DNA of 64,000 nucleotides, taken from assembly GCF_004208415.1 (NCBI RefSeq), contig NZ_CP035758.1, positions 1,674,001 through 1,738,000 on the forward strand, given 5' to 3'. Both the position numbers and the translations under genes were made by a program. Shown piece by piece: positions 36,245-45,570 of this stretch. The notes under the pieces were generated by a model that was not told the DNA's origin, did no database searches, and was given only the letters and a program-made list of their open reading frames with translations. Every line of letters begins with the position of its first letter. Position 1 is the stretch's first letter. This DNA is from Ktedonosporobacter rubrisoli. GTDB taxonomy: Bacteria; Chloroflexota; Ktedonobacteria; Ktedonobacterales; Ktedonobacteraceae.

Positions 36245-36405
36245 CATGGAATAAACCTCCAATCGTCCCCTGGTTTTCGTTCCAGCTCTGGATAGCGGCG
36301 GGCGTATTTTGCAGCTCAACTTGACGTTGCTTATGGCGAAAGTAGTCAGCAGCTTCGGCAGAGAGCCTTACATTATTGTATTGCCCCGAACCAATGATGA
36401 GGCGC
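36234..36405 (-). pseudogene. Mth938-like domain protein remnant
   Basis: One frame gives SYGRLIIGSGQYNNVRLS, AEAADYFRHKQRQVEL, QNTPAAIQSWNENQG and GLFHVTC, which matches the C-terminal half of MTH938/DUF498-type proteins. No start or N-terminal half is present in the same frame; the upstream part (to about 36720) shows short, shifting frames with charged helical sequence. A decayed gene is the simplest reading. The rest of the 36406-36735 gap holds no convincing gene. Confidence 0.5.
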
Positions 36406-36735
36406 CCATAGCTTGCTCGTAGATATGTTTAGCCTCGGCCAACGATATGATATGCAATGGGCCATATACCTCTTTAGAGAGCCTCTTCTTTCGCTTTTCT
36501 TGATTTGCTCTTTCCTCAACTTCTGTAATATGTCATCGCGAAGAGTAATTTGGTCTTCAATGATCCTCTCGGTGTCTTCTGCTTTGGAAAAACGCTCTTG
36601 GGCCACGGCGGCTTGTCTTTGCCAAACTCTCATCCTGGCGACTTTCTCAGCAAAAGCCGCCAGGATGCATTCCTGGGCCTTCCAGGAGAAGCAAATGAAG
36701 TTGATCCAGAGGAGAGTGAGAAGACCAAACCCGTT

Positions 36736-37611
36736 TCAAGCTGATTTCTGTTCATTGCTCTGCTTGAGCGGCTTGATGATTTCATCAAGCAGGCGTGGGA
36801 TGACCTCTTCCTGCTGGTAGAGTTCAACGATACTCAAGACAAGATGGGTTGCCCCGGCCTCGATCCAGCTCTGTGCCGTCTCACGTGCTTGACGAAAATC
36901 CGTATCAGCCGGATTGAGCCGAAAGGCGGCTAAGCGTTCAAGCATGCTGGGATCACGCCCGATAGCTTCACAGAGTTGCGTCAGACGAGCATTTTTCTCG
37001 CGAAAATCCTCGATGGTTGGAGACATGGCGCTCCACACATTCGCATGTTTGGCAACGACCCGAAGCATCTGGTCGCCTGCTGCGGCGATAATGATCGGGG
37101 GAAACGGCCTTTGCAGGGGCTTCGGTTCGCTATGGGCCTCGTGTAATTGATAATAGTGACCCTCAAAGGTCGGGGTCGTTTCCGTCCAAAGCTGCCGGAT
37201 GACCTGGCAGGCTTCATCGAGCCGTTTCACCCGTTCGGCTGCTCCAGGATAAGCCAGGCCATAGCCCTGATGTTCTTGCGCCGCGGCTCCAATGCCAAAA
37301 TTAAGCCGCCCTCCTGAGATATGGTCCACAGTGACGGCTTGCCGAGCGAGAATCGCGGGATGACGATACGTATTGCCGGTGACCAAATGTCCCAGACGCA
37401 CGCGCTCTGTCCGTGTGGCAAGTGCTGCGAGCAAGGTCCAGCCTTCAAAACAGGGACCATCTGTAGGCTCGCGTAAAGGCATAAAGTGGTCGAAGAGCCA
37501 CATATGGTCAATCAAAGGTTCACGGTCTGCCTCTAGCCAGATCTCAAGGAGTCGTTGGTAGCTGATATGCTGTTGCGGAGTATGAATGCCAAAGTGTAAT
37601 TGGTTGCTCAT
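36736..37611 (-). CDS. LLM-class (F420-dependent type) oxidoreductase
   Basis: A 291-residue luciferase-like TIM barrel. Typical segments are FGIHTPQQ at the start, WLFDHFMPL, TLLAALATRTERVRLGHLVTGNTYRHPA, TVDHISGGRLNFGIGAA, LDEACQVIRQLWTE and PPIIIAAAGDQMLRVVAKHANVWS. These enzymes use F420 or FMN to oxidise or reduce varied substrates. A MarR-family gene lies upstream on the same strand, and the palindrome ATTAACCGGTTAAT stands in front of both, so they form a regulated pair. A paralogue is encoded near 53.2 kb. Confidence 0.9.
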   Translation of the reverse strand: MSNQLHFGIHTPQQHISYQRLLEIWLEADREPLIDHMWLFDHFMPLREPTDGPCFEGWTLLAALATRTERVRLGHLVTGNTYRHPAILARQAVTVDHISGGRLNFGIGAAAQEHQGYGLAYPGAAERVKRLDEACQVIRQLWTETTPTFEGHYYQLHEAHSEPKPLQRPFPPIIIAAAGDQMLRVVAKHANVWSAMSPTIEDFREKNARLTQLCEAIGRDPSMLERLAAFRLNPADTDFRQARETAQSWIEAGATHLVLSIVELYQQEEVIPRLLDEIIKPLKQSNEQKSA

Positions 37612-37682
37612 TGTGCTCTCTTTCTCTTCTTCCGAGCGGCTAACCGTTTACTGGAGAAAAGCGGTCAGGCATTCCATAAAGA

Positions 37683-37698
37683 CATTAACCGGTTAATG
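37683..37698. promoter_or_regulatory. MarR-type operator in front of the LLM gene
   Basis: Perfect 16-bp palindrome CATTAACCGGTTAATG, 72 bases upstream of the oxidoreductase start. Its 14-bp core is identical to the palindrome before the marR gene. Confidence 0.75.
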
Positions 37699-37744
37699 AA
37701 ATGGGCAAAAACAGACCGACTCCAAGGTTCTTTGCTTTCGCGCG

Positions 37745-38188
37745 TCAAGGTGCCGAAGGGATATCCTCAAGATTCTGAAGCATGTGTTTGAGCAGACGCA
37801 TCAAAAAGGCCCTTTCGACCTCAGAGAGACCAGCGAGCATCTGCTCCTCAACGTGGCTTATGACCTGAGGGATGACCGGCTCAAGCGCCTTTCCTTTCGT
37901 CGTCAGTTTCACAATGACCAATCGAGCGTCAGTGGGATGGGGATGTTTCTCCACCAATCCCTGGCGGCTCATCCGTCGAACGGTTCGGGTGATCGAAGGG
38001 GCTTCAACAGCAAGCCGTTCGGCTATTTCTCCCACCGTAAGGCCCTCGGGTGTCTCCCAGAGCAATTCGAGGAGGTAATGCTGACCAGCGTGAACGCCAT
38101 AGCGTTGAAGCTGTTGCCCACAAGCCTCCTTGGCTATCCTGGAAAGATACGCAAACATCTGTAGAAACGATTCTGTCTTCATCCTCAT
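37745..38188 (-). CDS. MarR-family transcriptional regulator
   Basis: A 147-residue regulator. The start at MRMKTESF is chosen because TGGAGGACGAAGA precedes it; a longer frame reaches 38308 but would include the operator. The winged helix includes LTVGEIAERLAVEAPSITRTVRRMSRQGLVEK and the wing PHPTDARLVIVKLTTKGKAL. The flanking helices form the dimer interface. Identical palindromes upstream of itself and of the LLM oxidoreductase suggest control of both. Inducer unknown. Confidence 0.9.
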   Translation of the reverse strand: MRMKTESFLQMFAYLSRIAKEACGQQLQRYGVHAGQHYLLELLWETPEGLTVGEIAERLAVEAPSITRTVRRMSRQGLVEKHPHPTDARLVIVKLTTKGKALEPVIPQVISHVEEQMLAGLSEVERAFLMRLLKHMLQNLEDIPSAP

Positions 38189-38208
38189 TCTTCGTCCTCC
38201 AGTATTTT

Positions 38209-38226
38209 TTATTAACCGGTTAATAA
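38209..38226. promoter_or_regulatory. MarR-type operator in front of the marR gene
   Basis: Perfect 18-bp palindrome TTATTAACCGGTTAATAA, 20 bases upstream of the start codon, well placed for autorepression. Confidence 0.78.
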
Positions 38227-38462
38227 GATTAGGCCATATCTTCCCTGGTGTTGTCAACTCTGTTTCAAGAGACAGGAGCTCAGTTTTGGCGGACTGGAAC
38301 AAGCTCAACAGATTCTGAGGGTCAAGCTTCCTGGTAGCCAGGGGGTAATGGCTCGATGCTGGGGTTCCATATGCTATAACGAGAATCTAGCTTCTTTGCC
38401 AAAGAATCCTCTGTGACTATTTGAGGTAGTTGAAGCAGTGACGATAGGCACTGCAGGCCAAC

Positions 38463-38770
38463 TTGTCACAGCGTATTCGCTTATCTATCTTTCTTCTTGG
38501 AACACTGGTACTTCTGTTTCTCTGGGGAGCGGCAGTCTTGACAGCTTGGCCCGCCTTGCAAAATCGCTGGCACGATCGTTTACCACACCTGGCTAGCCAG
38601 GTGCTCACGCTCAACGGCTCTATTGACATTCTGGGAGGCGCGGCTGGAGCGGGAGTGGGTGGGCGCATTGTCAGTACTTCCCGGTCCAGACCCTGGTGCG
38701 GGCAGGAGGTGCGTTCGCGCTTGCGGCCCTTCTGTTTTTCTTACTCAGCAAAAGGTGTGATCAAATGAAA
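38463..38770 (+). pseudogene. MFS-type transporter C-terminal remnant
   Basis: A hydrophobic segment (LSIFLLGTLVLLFLWGAAVL) and then LASQVLTLNGSIDILGGAAGAG resemble the last helices of an MFS efflux protein. Near 38690 the frame changes: the original frame becomes Arg-rich, while another frame continues with QYFPVQTLVRAGGAFALAAL and then a Phe/Leu-rich end (LFFLLSKR), a normal last helix. No N-terminal part is present, so this is a truncated and frameshifted remnant. The rest of the 38227-38828 gap holds no gene. Confidence 0.5.
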
Positions 38771-38828
38771 ACGAGGTCCTCTTGGCTAATTGAGGGGAAT
38801 GCAACCCTCTCAATCATGGTTGAGCACC

Positions 38829-39944
38829 TCATCCTTGACGCACCTGTGCAAAGAAGGCTCGAATGTCGTTGATGAGGAGGTTGGGAGCTGTCTGTGTGGC
38901 AAAATGGTTGCCTCGGTCATAGATCCTCCAGAAGACAATGTTCTTGTGGTCGCGCTCGGCAAAGGGCCTGATAGCCGGATAGTCGTTAGCAAACTTCGAG
39001 AGACCGAGCGGGATAGTGGTGGGCTCGGTTGGCACATGCTTGGCGTGAGCATTCTCGTAGTAAAAGCGCGCCGAGGAGGCAGCAGTATTCGTCAACCAGT
39101 AGATCATCACATTGGTGAGGATGTAGTCGTCACTCTCGTCGTCTCCGTAGATCTGGTAATTCCAGGCCAGCTGTCCCACCGGCGAATCGGCAAGCGCATG
39201 AGCCAGGGTCTGAGGCACTGTAGACTGCGCCAAGTTGTAAACTCCCTTATTTTTCTCCCACCATTGAATGGCCTGCCATTGCTGCTTTTCCTCTTCAGAG
39301 AGGGCTTCCATCTCAGCTGGATCACCAGAAGCCTCTGAGAAGATCTGAGTCACATGCACACCAACGACATGCTCGGGATCGCAGCGGCCCACCTCCGGGG
39401 AGACAATAGATCCCCAATCATTGCCATGCAAGCCATAGCGCTCATAGCCAAGTCGGTGCATTAGCTCAGCCCATGCACGAGCGACACGGTAGCGATCCCA
39501 GCCTACAGCATGGGTGGGTCCAGAAAACCCAAAGCCGGGAAGCGAAGGGATGACCAGGTGGAAGGCCTGAGCTGCCTCACCGCCATGGGAGCGGGGATCG
39601 GTGAGTGGTCCGATCAGATCGAGGTAGTCTACCACTGACGAGGGCCAGCCGTGGGTCAGAAGCAGTGGCAAAGCGCCCTCTTCTCTAGAGCGAATATGCA
39701 GGAAGTAGATGTTTTGTCCATCGATGGTGGTGGTAAACTGCGGATAGGCATTGAGTTTCGCTTCCCAGATCCGCCAGTCGTAGCCCTCTTGCCAGTACTT
39801 GACGAGTCGCTTGATGGGAGAGAGAGGCACACCATAATCGGTGCCCACACCAGAGAGTTCATTGGCCCAGCGAACTCGGGCGAGTCTCGCTTTCAGATCA
39901 TCTAAATCGGCTTGTGGGATCGCAAGAGTAAAGGGGGTGATCAT
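38829..39944 (-). CDS. Epoxide hydrolase (EHN-type, alpha/beta hydrolase)
   Basis: A 371-residue enzyme. The N-terminal EHN segment contains LDDLKARLARVRWA and VKYWQEGYDWRIWEAKLNAYPQF. The hydrolase core has the oxyanion motif HGWPSS, the nucleophile Asp in HGNDWGS, and the catalytic His in RGNHFA near the end; the lid Tyr residues lie in the NYQIYGDD to FYYENAH region. It should open epoxides to diols in the cytoplasm. GGAGAAAC precedes the start. No clear pathway neighbours. Confidence 0.92.
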   Translation of the reverse strand: MITPFTLAIPQADLDDLKARLARVRWANELSGVGTDYGVPLSPIKRLVKYWQEGYDWRIWEAKLNAYPQFTTTIDGQNIYFLHIRSREEGALPLLLTHGWPSSVVDYLDLIGPLTDPRSHGGEAAQAFHLVIPSLPGFGFSGPTHAVGWDRYRVARAWAELMHRLGYERYGLHGNDWGSIVSPEVGRCDPEHVVGVHVTQIFSEASGDPAEMEALSEEEKQQWQAIQWWEKNKGVYNLAQSTVPQTLAHALADSPVGQLAWNYQIYGDDESDDYILTNVMIYWLTNTAASSARFYYENAHAKHVPTEPTTIPLGLSKFANDYPAIRPFAERDHKNIVFWRIYDRGNHFATQTAPNLLINDIRAFFAQVRQG

Positions 39945-40675
39945 TCTCTAGTTTCTCCTACCTCTCTGTCATCGATGCAATAGGGCTGGTTGATCTCCCA
40001 GAGGTTGACTTCGGGAGCATGTTTTGTCACCTCAAGGCCAAGCGTGCATATATTCATGTCTTTGACAAACACCACTGTTGCGGCAATACGATGAAAAATG
40101 GTTCCCACCTCTTCTTTCTTGGTCGAGTCAGAACGAGAGTCAGGCACTTCTTTCCCCGTTCAGGACAGAGCGCGCCTGCGCTCGACAAGGGAGAGTGTAG
40201 CACAGCAGAAGAGGCAAAACTTCTCCTATCTTGCTCTTTCTGCGTAGGCACCATCTCCACGCGATCTGCCATCATATGGATCGCCCGGGCTTACCTTGTT
40301 GCTCGTGCGGAATTGAGATACCCAGGAACTATCGAAAATCAACTTCGCGCCATTTTGGGGCTTTTTGCATATCCCCCCGAAACAGTGCACTCAGCTTTGC
40401 TTAGGTCTGTTCTTCGTCGAGCAGCGAGAGGATGGGGTGTTGGGCTAAGGCTTCGACGACCTCCTCCAGGTTGATGGGTTCTGGCACTAATGTCCCCCAT
40501 GCTCGTGGCCCAGAGCGTTTACCAGATGGATGCTACCTCTTATTTCGTATGCAAGGGTTGCTGTCATTCCACTTTTAGATGCGCAAGAGACGGCAGTGGC
40601 GTGAAAATCTGTCTAGTCATTTGGATTCACTTCACTCCTTTCTTCACCCACGAATGTTCAAGGGATAAAATCCAG
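39945..40675. other. Mostly gene-free stretch with a short coding-like remnant
   Basis: On the minus strand, 40401-40533 reads HPSGKRSGPRAWGTLVPEPI followed by NLEEVVEALAQHPILSLLDE without a start codon; it looks like the tail of a lost gene, family unknown. The rest, including a plus-strand ORF at 40019-40474, is not convincing as coding. Confidence 0.35.
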
Positions 40676-40725
40676 TATCTAGAACGTAGACCTTTGGCAT
40701 ATCCTCAAGGTCTACGTTCTAGATA
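40676..40725 (-). terminator. Long hairpin at the end of the second two-component operon
   Basis: Perfect 19-bp arms (40676-40694 and 40707-40725, key sequence TCTAGAACGTAGACCTT) with a 12-base loop; three more pairs extend it. The stop codon of the kinase lies in one arm. On the minus strand it is followed by TGGATTTTA, a weak T-run, so it may act as a terminator or protect the 3' end. Confidence 0.6.
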
Positions 40726-41815
40726 TTGGTAAAACACCAAGGAACATGGCTCCTCCGCTGGCTCGGTTCGTAACGGAAAGTTCTCCACCATGGGCCTGAA
40801 AGATCTGCTGTGCGATGCTCAGACCAAGACCTGCTCCTCCTGTTTGCCGATTGCGCGATGCCTCTCCACGATGCAACGGCTTAAATACATGTGGAAGATC
40901 CTGGGGAGCAATGCCAGGCCCCGTATCGGCTACTGTGAGCAGCAAGTGTTCTTCGCTCCAAGTCCAGTTAAACGCAATAGAACCATAGCGCGGAGTATAA
41001 CGAATCGCGTTATCCAGCAGATTCTCCAAGGCTCGCGTGATCAGCCGCCGATCTACCACCATCGTGTCCAAGCCTGGCGATCCTTCGCACCTTGCCGTCA
41101 ACGTGAGTGCCGAGCTCTCTGCTATAGGGCGCATGTCTTCCACAACCTTTTGCAACAATTCATCCATATCTACGTGTTCGCGTTGTGGTTGCAATTCCAG
41201 CAATTCAAGCCGGGTATAGGTAAAGAGGTCAGTAATCAGGTGCTCAAGATCATTAGCCTTCTCACAACAGACCCGTATGTAATGAGCAATCATTTCAGGC
41301 GTATCAGCGACACCTGCTTCGATCCCTTCCAGGTAGCCGCGCAAGGAAAAGAGCGGCGTGCGTAGGTCATGCACTACCGCACTAATGAAGAAACGCCGCT
41401 CCTCTTCCAGCTTCTCCTGACGGGCCAGTGCTTCCCGCAATGCTTTCCCCATCGCGTTAAAGGCCGTTATCACTTCGGCCATCTCCATTGTAGAGGAGGA
41501 TGGCAGCAGAAATGAGAGATTTCCTTGCCCAATCTGTCTGCTTGCCTTCCCTATCGCATCCAGGGGCATCAGGATGGATCGATGGAGAAAGCGTGCTGTC
41601 ATCGCCACAAGCAGCGCTTGCATGACAAGCAGGATGACCAGAATCAATGCCGCCACAAGCCACAATCGGGGAACAAGTGGAAGTGGCTGCCCGCCTGTAT
41701 TGCCAGATCCCGCCGCCACAAACGTGATAATGATCATTCCTACCGCAATGAACATCAGCACGGCATACAGTAACCAGACTCTGGCGAACCACCTTCGCAT
41801 GGGACGCCTCTTCAC
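40712..41815 (-). CDS. Sensor histidine kinase
   Basis: A 367-residue membrane kinase beginning with GTG, overlapping the response-regulator stop by 3 bases. Two membrane helices lie at about 13-33 and 50-74 with almost no extracellular part between them, so it may sense within the membrane. The HAMP linker is SILMPLDAIGKASRQIGQGNL. The H-box is SAVVHDLRTPLFSL, the N-box NLLDNAIRYTPRYG, the G1 box DTGPGIAP and the G2 box GGAGLGLSIAQQ. It should phosphorylate the regulator encoded just before it. Confidence 0.93.
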   Translation of the reverse strand: MKRRPMRRWFARVWLLYAVLMFIAVGMIIITFVAAGSGNTGGQPLPLVPRLWLVAALILVILLVMQALLVAMTARFLHRSILMPLDAIGKASRQIGQGNLSFLLPSSSTMEMAEVITAFNAMGKALREALARQEKLEEERRFFISAVVHDLRTPLFSLRGYLEGIEAGVADTPEMIAHYIRVCCEKANDLEHLITDLFTYTRLELLELQPQREHVDMDELLQKVVEDMRPIAESSALTLTARCEGSPGLDTMVVDRRLITRALENLLDNAIRYTPRYGSIAFNWTWSEEHLLLTVADTGPGIAPQDLPHVFKPLHRGEASRNRQTGGAGLGLSIAQQIFQAHGGELSVTNRASGGAMFLGVLPISRT

Positions 41816-42501
41816 TGGCTCACTCCTTCAAAGCGATAGCCTACACCGCGCACAGTGATAATGTAACGCGGATCGGCTGGATTCTCCTCAATCTTTTCCC
41901 GGATACGCCGAATATGGACGGTAACAGTCTGCCGATCACCAATCTCACCCCAGAAACGCTCAAAGAGTTGCTCACGCGTGAACACCTGGCGAGGGTGCTC
42001 TGCCAACAGACACAGCAGCGCAAACTCTCTTGTCGTAAAGGGTACAGGACATCCATCTCTCAAAACTTCGTGCGCCACTGGATCAATCATCAGACGGCCA
42101 AAGTTGTAGACTCTGCTCGACGGCTTTTCCCTCTGGCAGCGCCGAAGGACAGCCTTTACGCGCGCAACAATCTCGCTGGGCGAAGCCGATTTTGCGATAT
42201 AGTCGTCTCCTTGCAGGCCAAAGCCGCGCAATCTCTCCCTATCGCTGTCATACGCACTGAGGAAGAGAATTGGCAGGTCGCTGGTTTCGCGAAGCTGGCG
42301 ACAGAGGTCAAAGCCAGAGCGTCCAGGCATCATTACATCGAGGATCATGCAGTCCACTGGTGTCTCTTGCACAATATTGAGTGCTTTGTTTGCATCTGAC
42401 GCGACCAGGACATGAAAACCCTCTGCTTTAAAGAAGTCTCTGAGCAGATAGGCAATGGCGCTATCGTCATCCACAATGAGAATCGTTGTCGGCTGGTTCA
42501 T
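41812..42501 (-). CDS. OmpR/PhoB-family response regulator
   Basis: A 229-residue regulator. The start at MNQPTTIL is chosen because GGAAGGAG precedes it and the receiver domain begins directly; a longer frame reaches 42543. The receiver has VDDDSA, the phospho-acceptor Asp in CMILDVMMPGRSG, Ser in LFLSAYD and Lys in YIAKSASP (Lys present, with SASP in place of PF). The winged helix ends with YIITVRGVGYRFEG. The stop overlaps the kinase start. The small membrane protein gene upstream on the other strand could be a target. Confidence 0.93.
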   Translation of the reverse strand: MNQPTTILIVDDDSAIAYLLRDFFKAEGFHVLVASDANKALNIVQETPVDCMILDVMMPGRSGFDLCRQLRETSDLPILFLSAYDSDRERLRGFGLQGDDYIAKSASPSEIVARVKAVLRRCQREKPSSRVYNFGRLMIDPVAHEVLRDGCPVPFTTREFALLCLLAEHPRQVFTREQLFERFWGEIGDRQTVTVHIRRIREKIEENPADPRYIITVRGVGYRFEGVSQ

Positions 42502-42722
42502 CTTACTCTCTATGCTCCTTCCATCTCCTTCATTATGCTCCATTTTCGCTTAAGTCGCTAGAAGCACAGCGTATGGGTTGCAAATGTTGAGCAACTGTTC
42601 ATGTGTTGTTCATCTTTCCTCACCGCTATCTGTAATGTTCCTCCTGTAAACTGGCAACTATTGTTCTCCCAAAGAAGAATGGGCGATAGAACGCAATTGT
42701 GTCTGAATCTGGAGGTACTGTT

Positions 42723-43001
42723 ATGAATTTGTTACTTCATCTCATCCTTGATTTTGTGCCCATGGTCATCTTGTTTGCTGTGGCTGCGTCTATCTATCAT
42801 CGGAAGGGAATGAGGGGGAAAAAGTGGTATAGACTGATGGGAGTTTCTATTGCAGTGCTGCTCCTCGTCGCCCTCTGCAGCTTTTCCGTCGGTGGGACCC
42901 TTTTCAGTGTATTGCTGCCCGTTGTCTTTGGACTCCTTGCTGTCGGTTCCGCCATTTGGTGGCGTCCTCCAACTGTCAAAGGAGAGGTTACTGATCGCTA
43001 A
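42723..43001 (+). CDS. Small membrane protein of unknown function
   Basis: A 92-residue protein with three hydrophobic segments (about 3-22, 38-54 and 58-76) separated by a basic loop (HRKGMRGKKWYR). The ATG follows TGGAGG by 8 bases, which decides the start over an upstream GTG. No family recognised. It is divergent from the two-component operon. Confidence 0.6.
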   Translation: MNLLLHLILDFVPMVILFAVAASIYHRKGMRGKKWYRLMGVSIAVLLLVALCSFSVGGTLFSVLLPVVFGLLAVGSAIWWRPPTVKGEVTDR

Positions 43002-43097
43002 TACCTTCTGACTTCAGAGTCATATTCCTGGTAATATGGGCTGAGCATCTCCAACCATGTCGTTTAGAAGCACTTCTATGTGCTTGCTGGAGGGTAT

Positions 43098-43709
43098 ATG
43101 ATCTCGTTTATGAAAGCTTGGCAAAAGGCCTTATCTAGGAAGCGCATACTACTGAGTGGGGCCGCCATCTTAGCACTTTTCAGTATTTTGCTCGGTTACT
43201 TCGTCGTGCAACCAGTACTTGCCCATTTCGGTAGCGTTCAAGTTCCCTCTTACTGCACTACTTCTGTATCCCATTTGCCCAGGTCGCGCGATTATATCAT
43301 ACCTGGTGAGGGCAGGGGTACGTTGTTGGATGAGAATACGAGTACGGCAGTGGTCGTGGCGGCCGATTATGGGAAAGCTCCGTTCCTAGCTCATGCCTAT
43401 ATCATTGATAAAGCCAGCGAACGAATTATTCAAACATTCGACTTTCATAATGATATTGTGGATGCCGGTTTTGACGGCGACACTTTATATCTCTTCAATG
43501 ACAAGTTAGGTTACTTTGTCGATACCAAAAGCGGTGCACAGCTTCACAATATTCTCGAAACTGATAACTACCGTGGGCTCTTTGAGTCCAACGGCAACCG
43601 ATTTGTGCAATCTGATATCACCGTATCAGCCATCACATCTACTTGGCACTTGATTGTACGCCATCACTTTCACATGAGCAGTGTCGCTTATGGGTGCTAC
43701 TTGCCGTGA
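43098..43709 (+). CDS. Membrane-anchored protein of unknown function
   Basis: A 203-residue protein: a basic N-terminus, one membrane helix (about 17-40) and an outer domain of about 160 residues rich in beta patterns (STAVVVAADYGKAPFLAHAY, DTLYLFNDKLGYFVDTKSG), perhaps a partial beta-propeller-like fold. TGGAGGG precedes the chosen ATG. It lies 96 bases after the small membrane protein gene, so they may be co-transcribed. Confidence 0.55.
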   Translation: MISFMKAWQKALSRKRILLSGAAILALFSILLGYFVVQPVLAHFGSVQVPSYCTTSVSHLPRSRDYIIPGEGRGTLLDENTSTAVVVAADYGKAPFLAHAYIIDKASERIIQTFDFHNDIVDAGFDGDTLYLFNDKLGYFVDTKSGAQLHNILETDNYRGLFESNGNRFVQSDITVSAITSTWHLIVRHHFHMSSVAYGCYLP

Positions 43710-44075
43710 GGATCAAGCTGTGGCTTGGACTACTTTTCAAGTTTGTGGAAAGCCCTTCCCTGGCTGATATGGACAAGTTATCTGGGAGAAATGCACCATG
43801 AATCAGGTTCTTACACAGCTCGTTAAGCCTGCAGCATAGGTATAGTAGGTATCCGGTACCGAATGTGAGTATTGATGGAAAATAGCAGATGCAGCAAAGC
43901 ATCTACCCGATACCTGGACGTGAACCCTCTTTCCACGAGGGGTAGCATTCCAGAGCTTCAGGGAGATGCTTCGTTGGATAACATCTTAGCCTGTTCGGCG
44001 GCAATAAATGTTATCCGCTAGCAGGAAAGCGAACCGGCTTTCCAATCGACTGTTCGTTTGTAATAACGATAACTA
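43710..44075. other. Gene-free stretch with two hairpins
   Basis: No gene seen. A 9-bp inverted repeat GGATAACAT/ATGTTATCC spans about 43976-44016, and GGAAAGC/GCTTTCC (44024-44043) forms a tight hairpin. A related sequence, in inverse order, lies at about 44803-44822 on the other side of the next gene. Confidence 0.4.
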
Positions 44076-44735
44076 TTATTCAACTGCCGCTATTTTCTGT
44101 CCAAGCGGTAGCCTGAAGCCACCATGAACGCCAGTTGTGCTCAGGATGCTGGCAGCCGCCGCCAACCAGGTGAACAAGGCACAGACAATAGCAATCCATC
44201 CGCCAATTGCCAGCAGAACCCTGTTATCAAATGCCAGCTGCCCGATGGTTAAGAGCAGAAAGGCAACCGTTAAGAGCAGCATTGAAACCATTAATGAAAC
44301 GTTGGTTCTCAATGTGCCAAGAAACAGGATTGCATTGACAATGGTCCAACAAAGGAAGATCAGGCCTAGCGTGAGGCTGAGCAACCTTACTCCTCCCAAT
44401 GCACTTATAATGCCAAGGGTCGGCATGAAGACCAGGCCAACGGCGGCCAGAAAGCCTCCATAAGTGGTGAAAATGGTTGCAGAGATCGTGTAATTTTTAC
44501 GAAACTCCCACATACCAGCCAGTATCAGTACTATTCCTGATATGAGAAGCACCGGTCCTAACGCTACCCTGATGGCAGGCACTGCATACGGGATGATGAA
44601 ACCTGCGTAGAAGCAGCCAATAAGGGCTGTAGCGAAGGCGAGAATGCTTAGACCTAACGGGGCGGGACTTGCTACGTCTTCTCGTATTACATCTACATGC
44701 TCTTGATCACGTGGTGTTGTTCCATACTGTGCCAT
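44076..44735 (-). CDS. GPR1/FUN34/YaaH-family (acetate uptake-like) membrane protein
   Basis: A 219-residue protein with six membrane helices. The family start SPAPLGLSILAFATALIGCF corresponds to the NPAPLGL motif of acetate uptake channels such as YaaH/SatP. Other matching segments are GIVLILAGMWEFRKNYTISAT and FTTYGGFL. It probably moves acetate or similar small acids. AGAAAGG precedes the ATG, which decides the start. Confidence 0.85.
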   Translation of the reverse strand: MAQYGTTPRDQEHVDVIREDVASPAPLGLSILAFATALIGCFYAGFIIPYAVPAIRVALGPVLLISGIVLILAGMWEFRKNYTISATIFTTYGGFLAAVGLVFMPTLGIISALGGVRLLSLTLGLIFLCWTIVNAILFLGTLRTNVSLMVSMLLLTVAFLLLTIGQLAFDNRVLLAIGGWIAIVCALFTWLAAAASILSTTGVHGGFRLPLGQKIAAVE

Positions 44736-45570
44736 AACTATCAACCTTTCTGTAAGAAGATCCTCATCGATCTCTTGTCAGACACCATTCCTACATCTGT
44801 AGAAAAGCCGGTTCGCCTTTCTCTACAGTGACCGCTTTAACGCATAAGACACGTCTTTGTAGAGACTGGAGCTGTCTTGTGGTGGAAGTGGCACCGGGAA
44901 ACTTAATAAATCCTGCTTATAAGTACCAATACTATTTATCACCGCCTCAGTAATTACACGCTTTTGCACGCATAATAATTCTATAGAAATGTTAAATAAT
45001 CCCTGAAAATATGTTAAGAAAATGCTTAGAAAGCCGTACTATTTATGTGGGTTAATATGATGGGATTTCTTAGTGGAGAGTCGATTTATGCGAGTTTTCC
45101 GTGATGATAATATTGCAGAAATGCAAGAAAAAGCCTCCAGGCAGCAGCTCCTGGAGGCTTTCCCAAGCGGGTTGTAGTAGAGCAGTGGGGTGCGAGCATT
45201 GATTCTATAAAATTTAGCTTTTGAAAAAGTCCCTCTTCCCGAAATTATTTGATTTGAATCAAGTATTATATATGTATTTCAGGGCATTCGTTTTTTCAAC
45301 TGACTGAGAAATCATGCGCTGGGGGGAATGCCCTGACACTCATAAGATTACCATAAATAATCAGGAAAACAATATCTCTTTTTCTATCACCTTTCATATC
45401 TTTTCCAGTGATATGTATTTGCCCTGGTTTCGTATCTATCCTTTCTCCGCCAGGTCTTCCAGGGCTTTGTTTAGAGCCAGGTTGTGAAGGTGCCCTGAAG
45501 TGGGCACCCTCAACTTAGGGAACTGACTATGACAGGCTGACTAGCAGGTTGTCAGACCAGCTCTGAAGCT
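44736..45570. other. Gene-free stretch with several hairpins and a possible tiny ORF
   Basis: An AT-rich region without clear genes. A 29-residue ORF (45088-45177, MRVFRDDNIAEMQEK...) has GTGGAGAG before its ATG but is largely made of the hairpin below, so it is doubtful. Another hairpin, GGTGCCC/GGGCACC, lies at about 45489-45508, near the end of the aldo/keto reductase gene. Confidence 0.4.
45130..45161. terminator. Perfect 12-bp hairpin, possible bidirectional terminator
   Basis: Arms AAAGCCTCCAGG and CCTGGAGGCTTT around an 8-base loop, with A-rich sequence before and TTT after. No gene ends nearby, apart from the doubtful 29-residue ORF, so a small RNA may end here. Confidence 0.5.

Noticed and set aside
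36373..36820. ORFs on both strands between HxlR and the LLM gene (86 and 135 residues)
   Set aside because: No clear start signals or families; a third frame matches an Mth938-like tail better, so the region was treated as decayed.
40019..40474. A 151-residue plus-strand ORF
   Set aside because: No ribosome binding site, no domain, and the opposite strand has a more coding-like fragment at 40401-40533.
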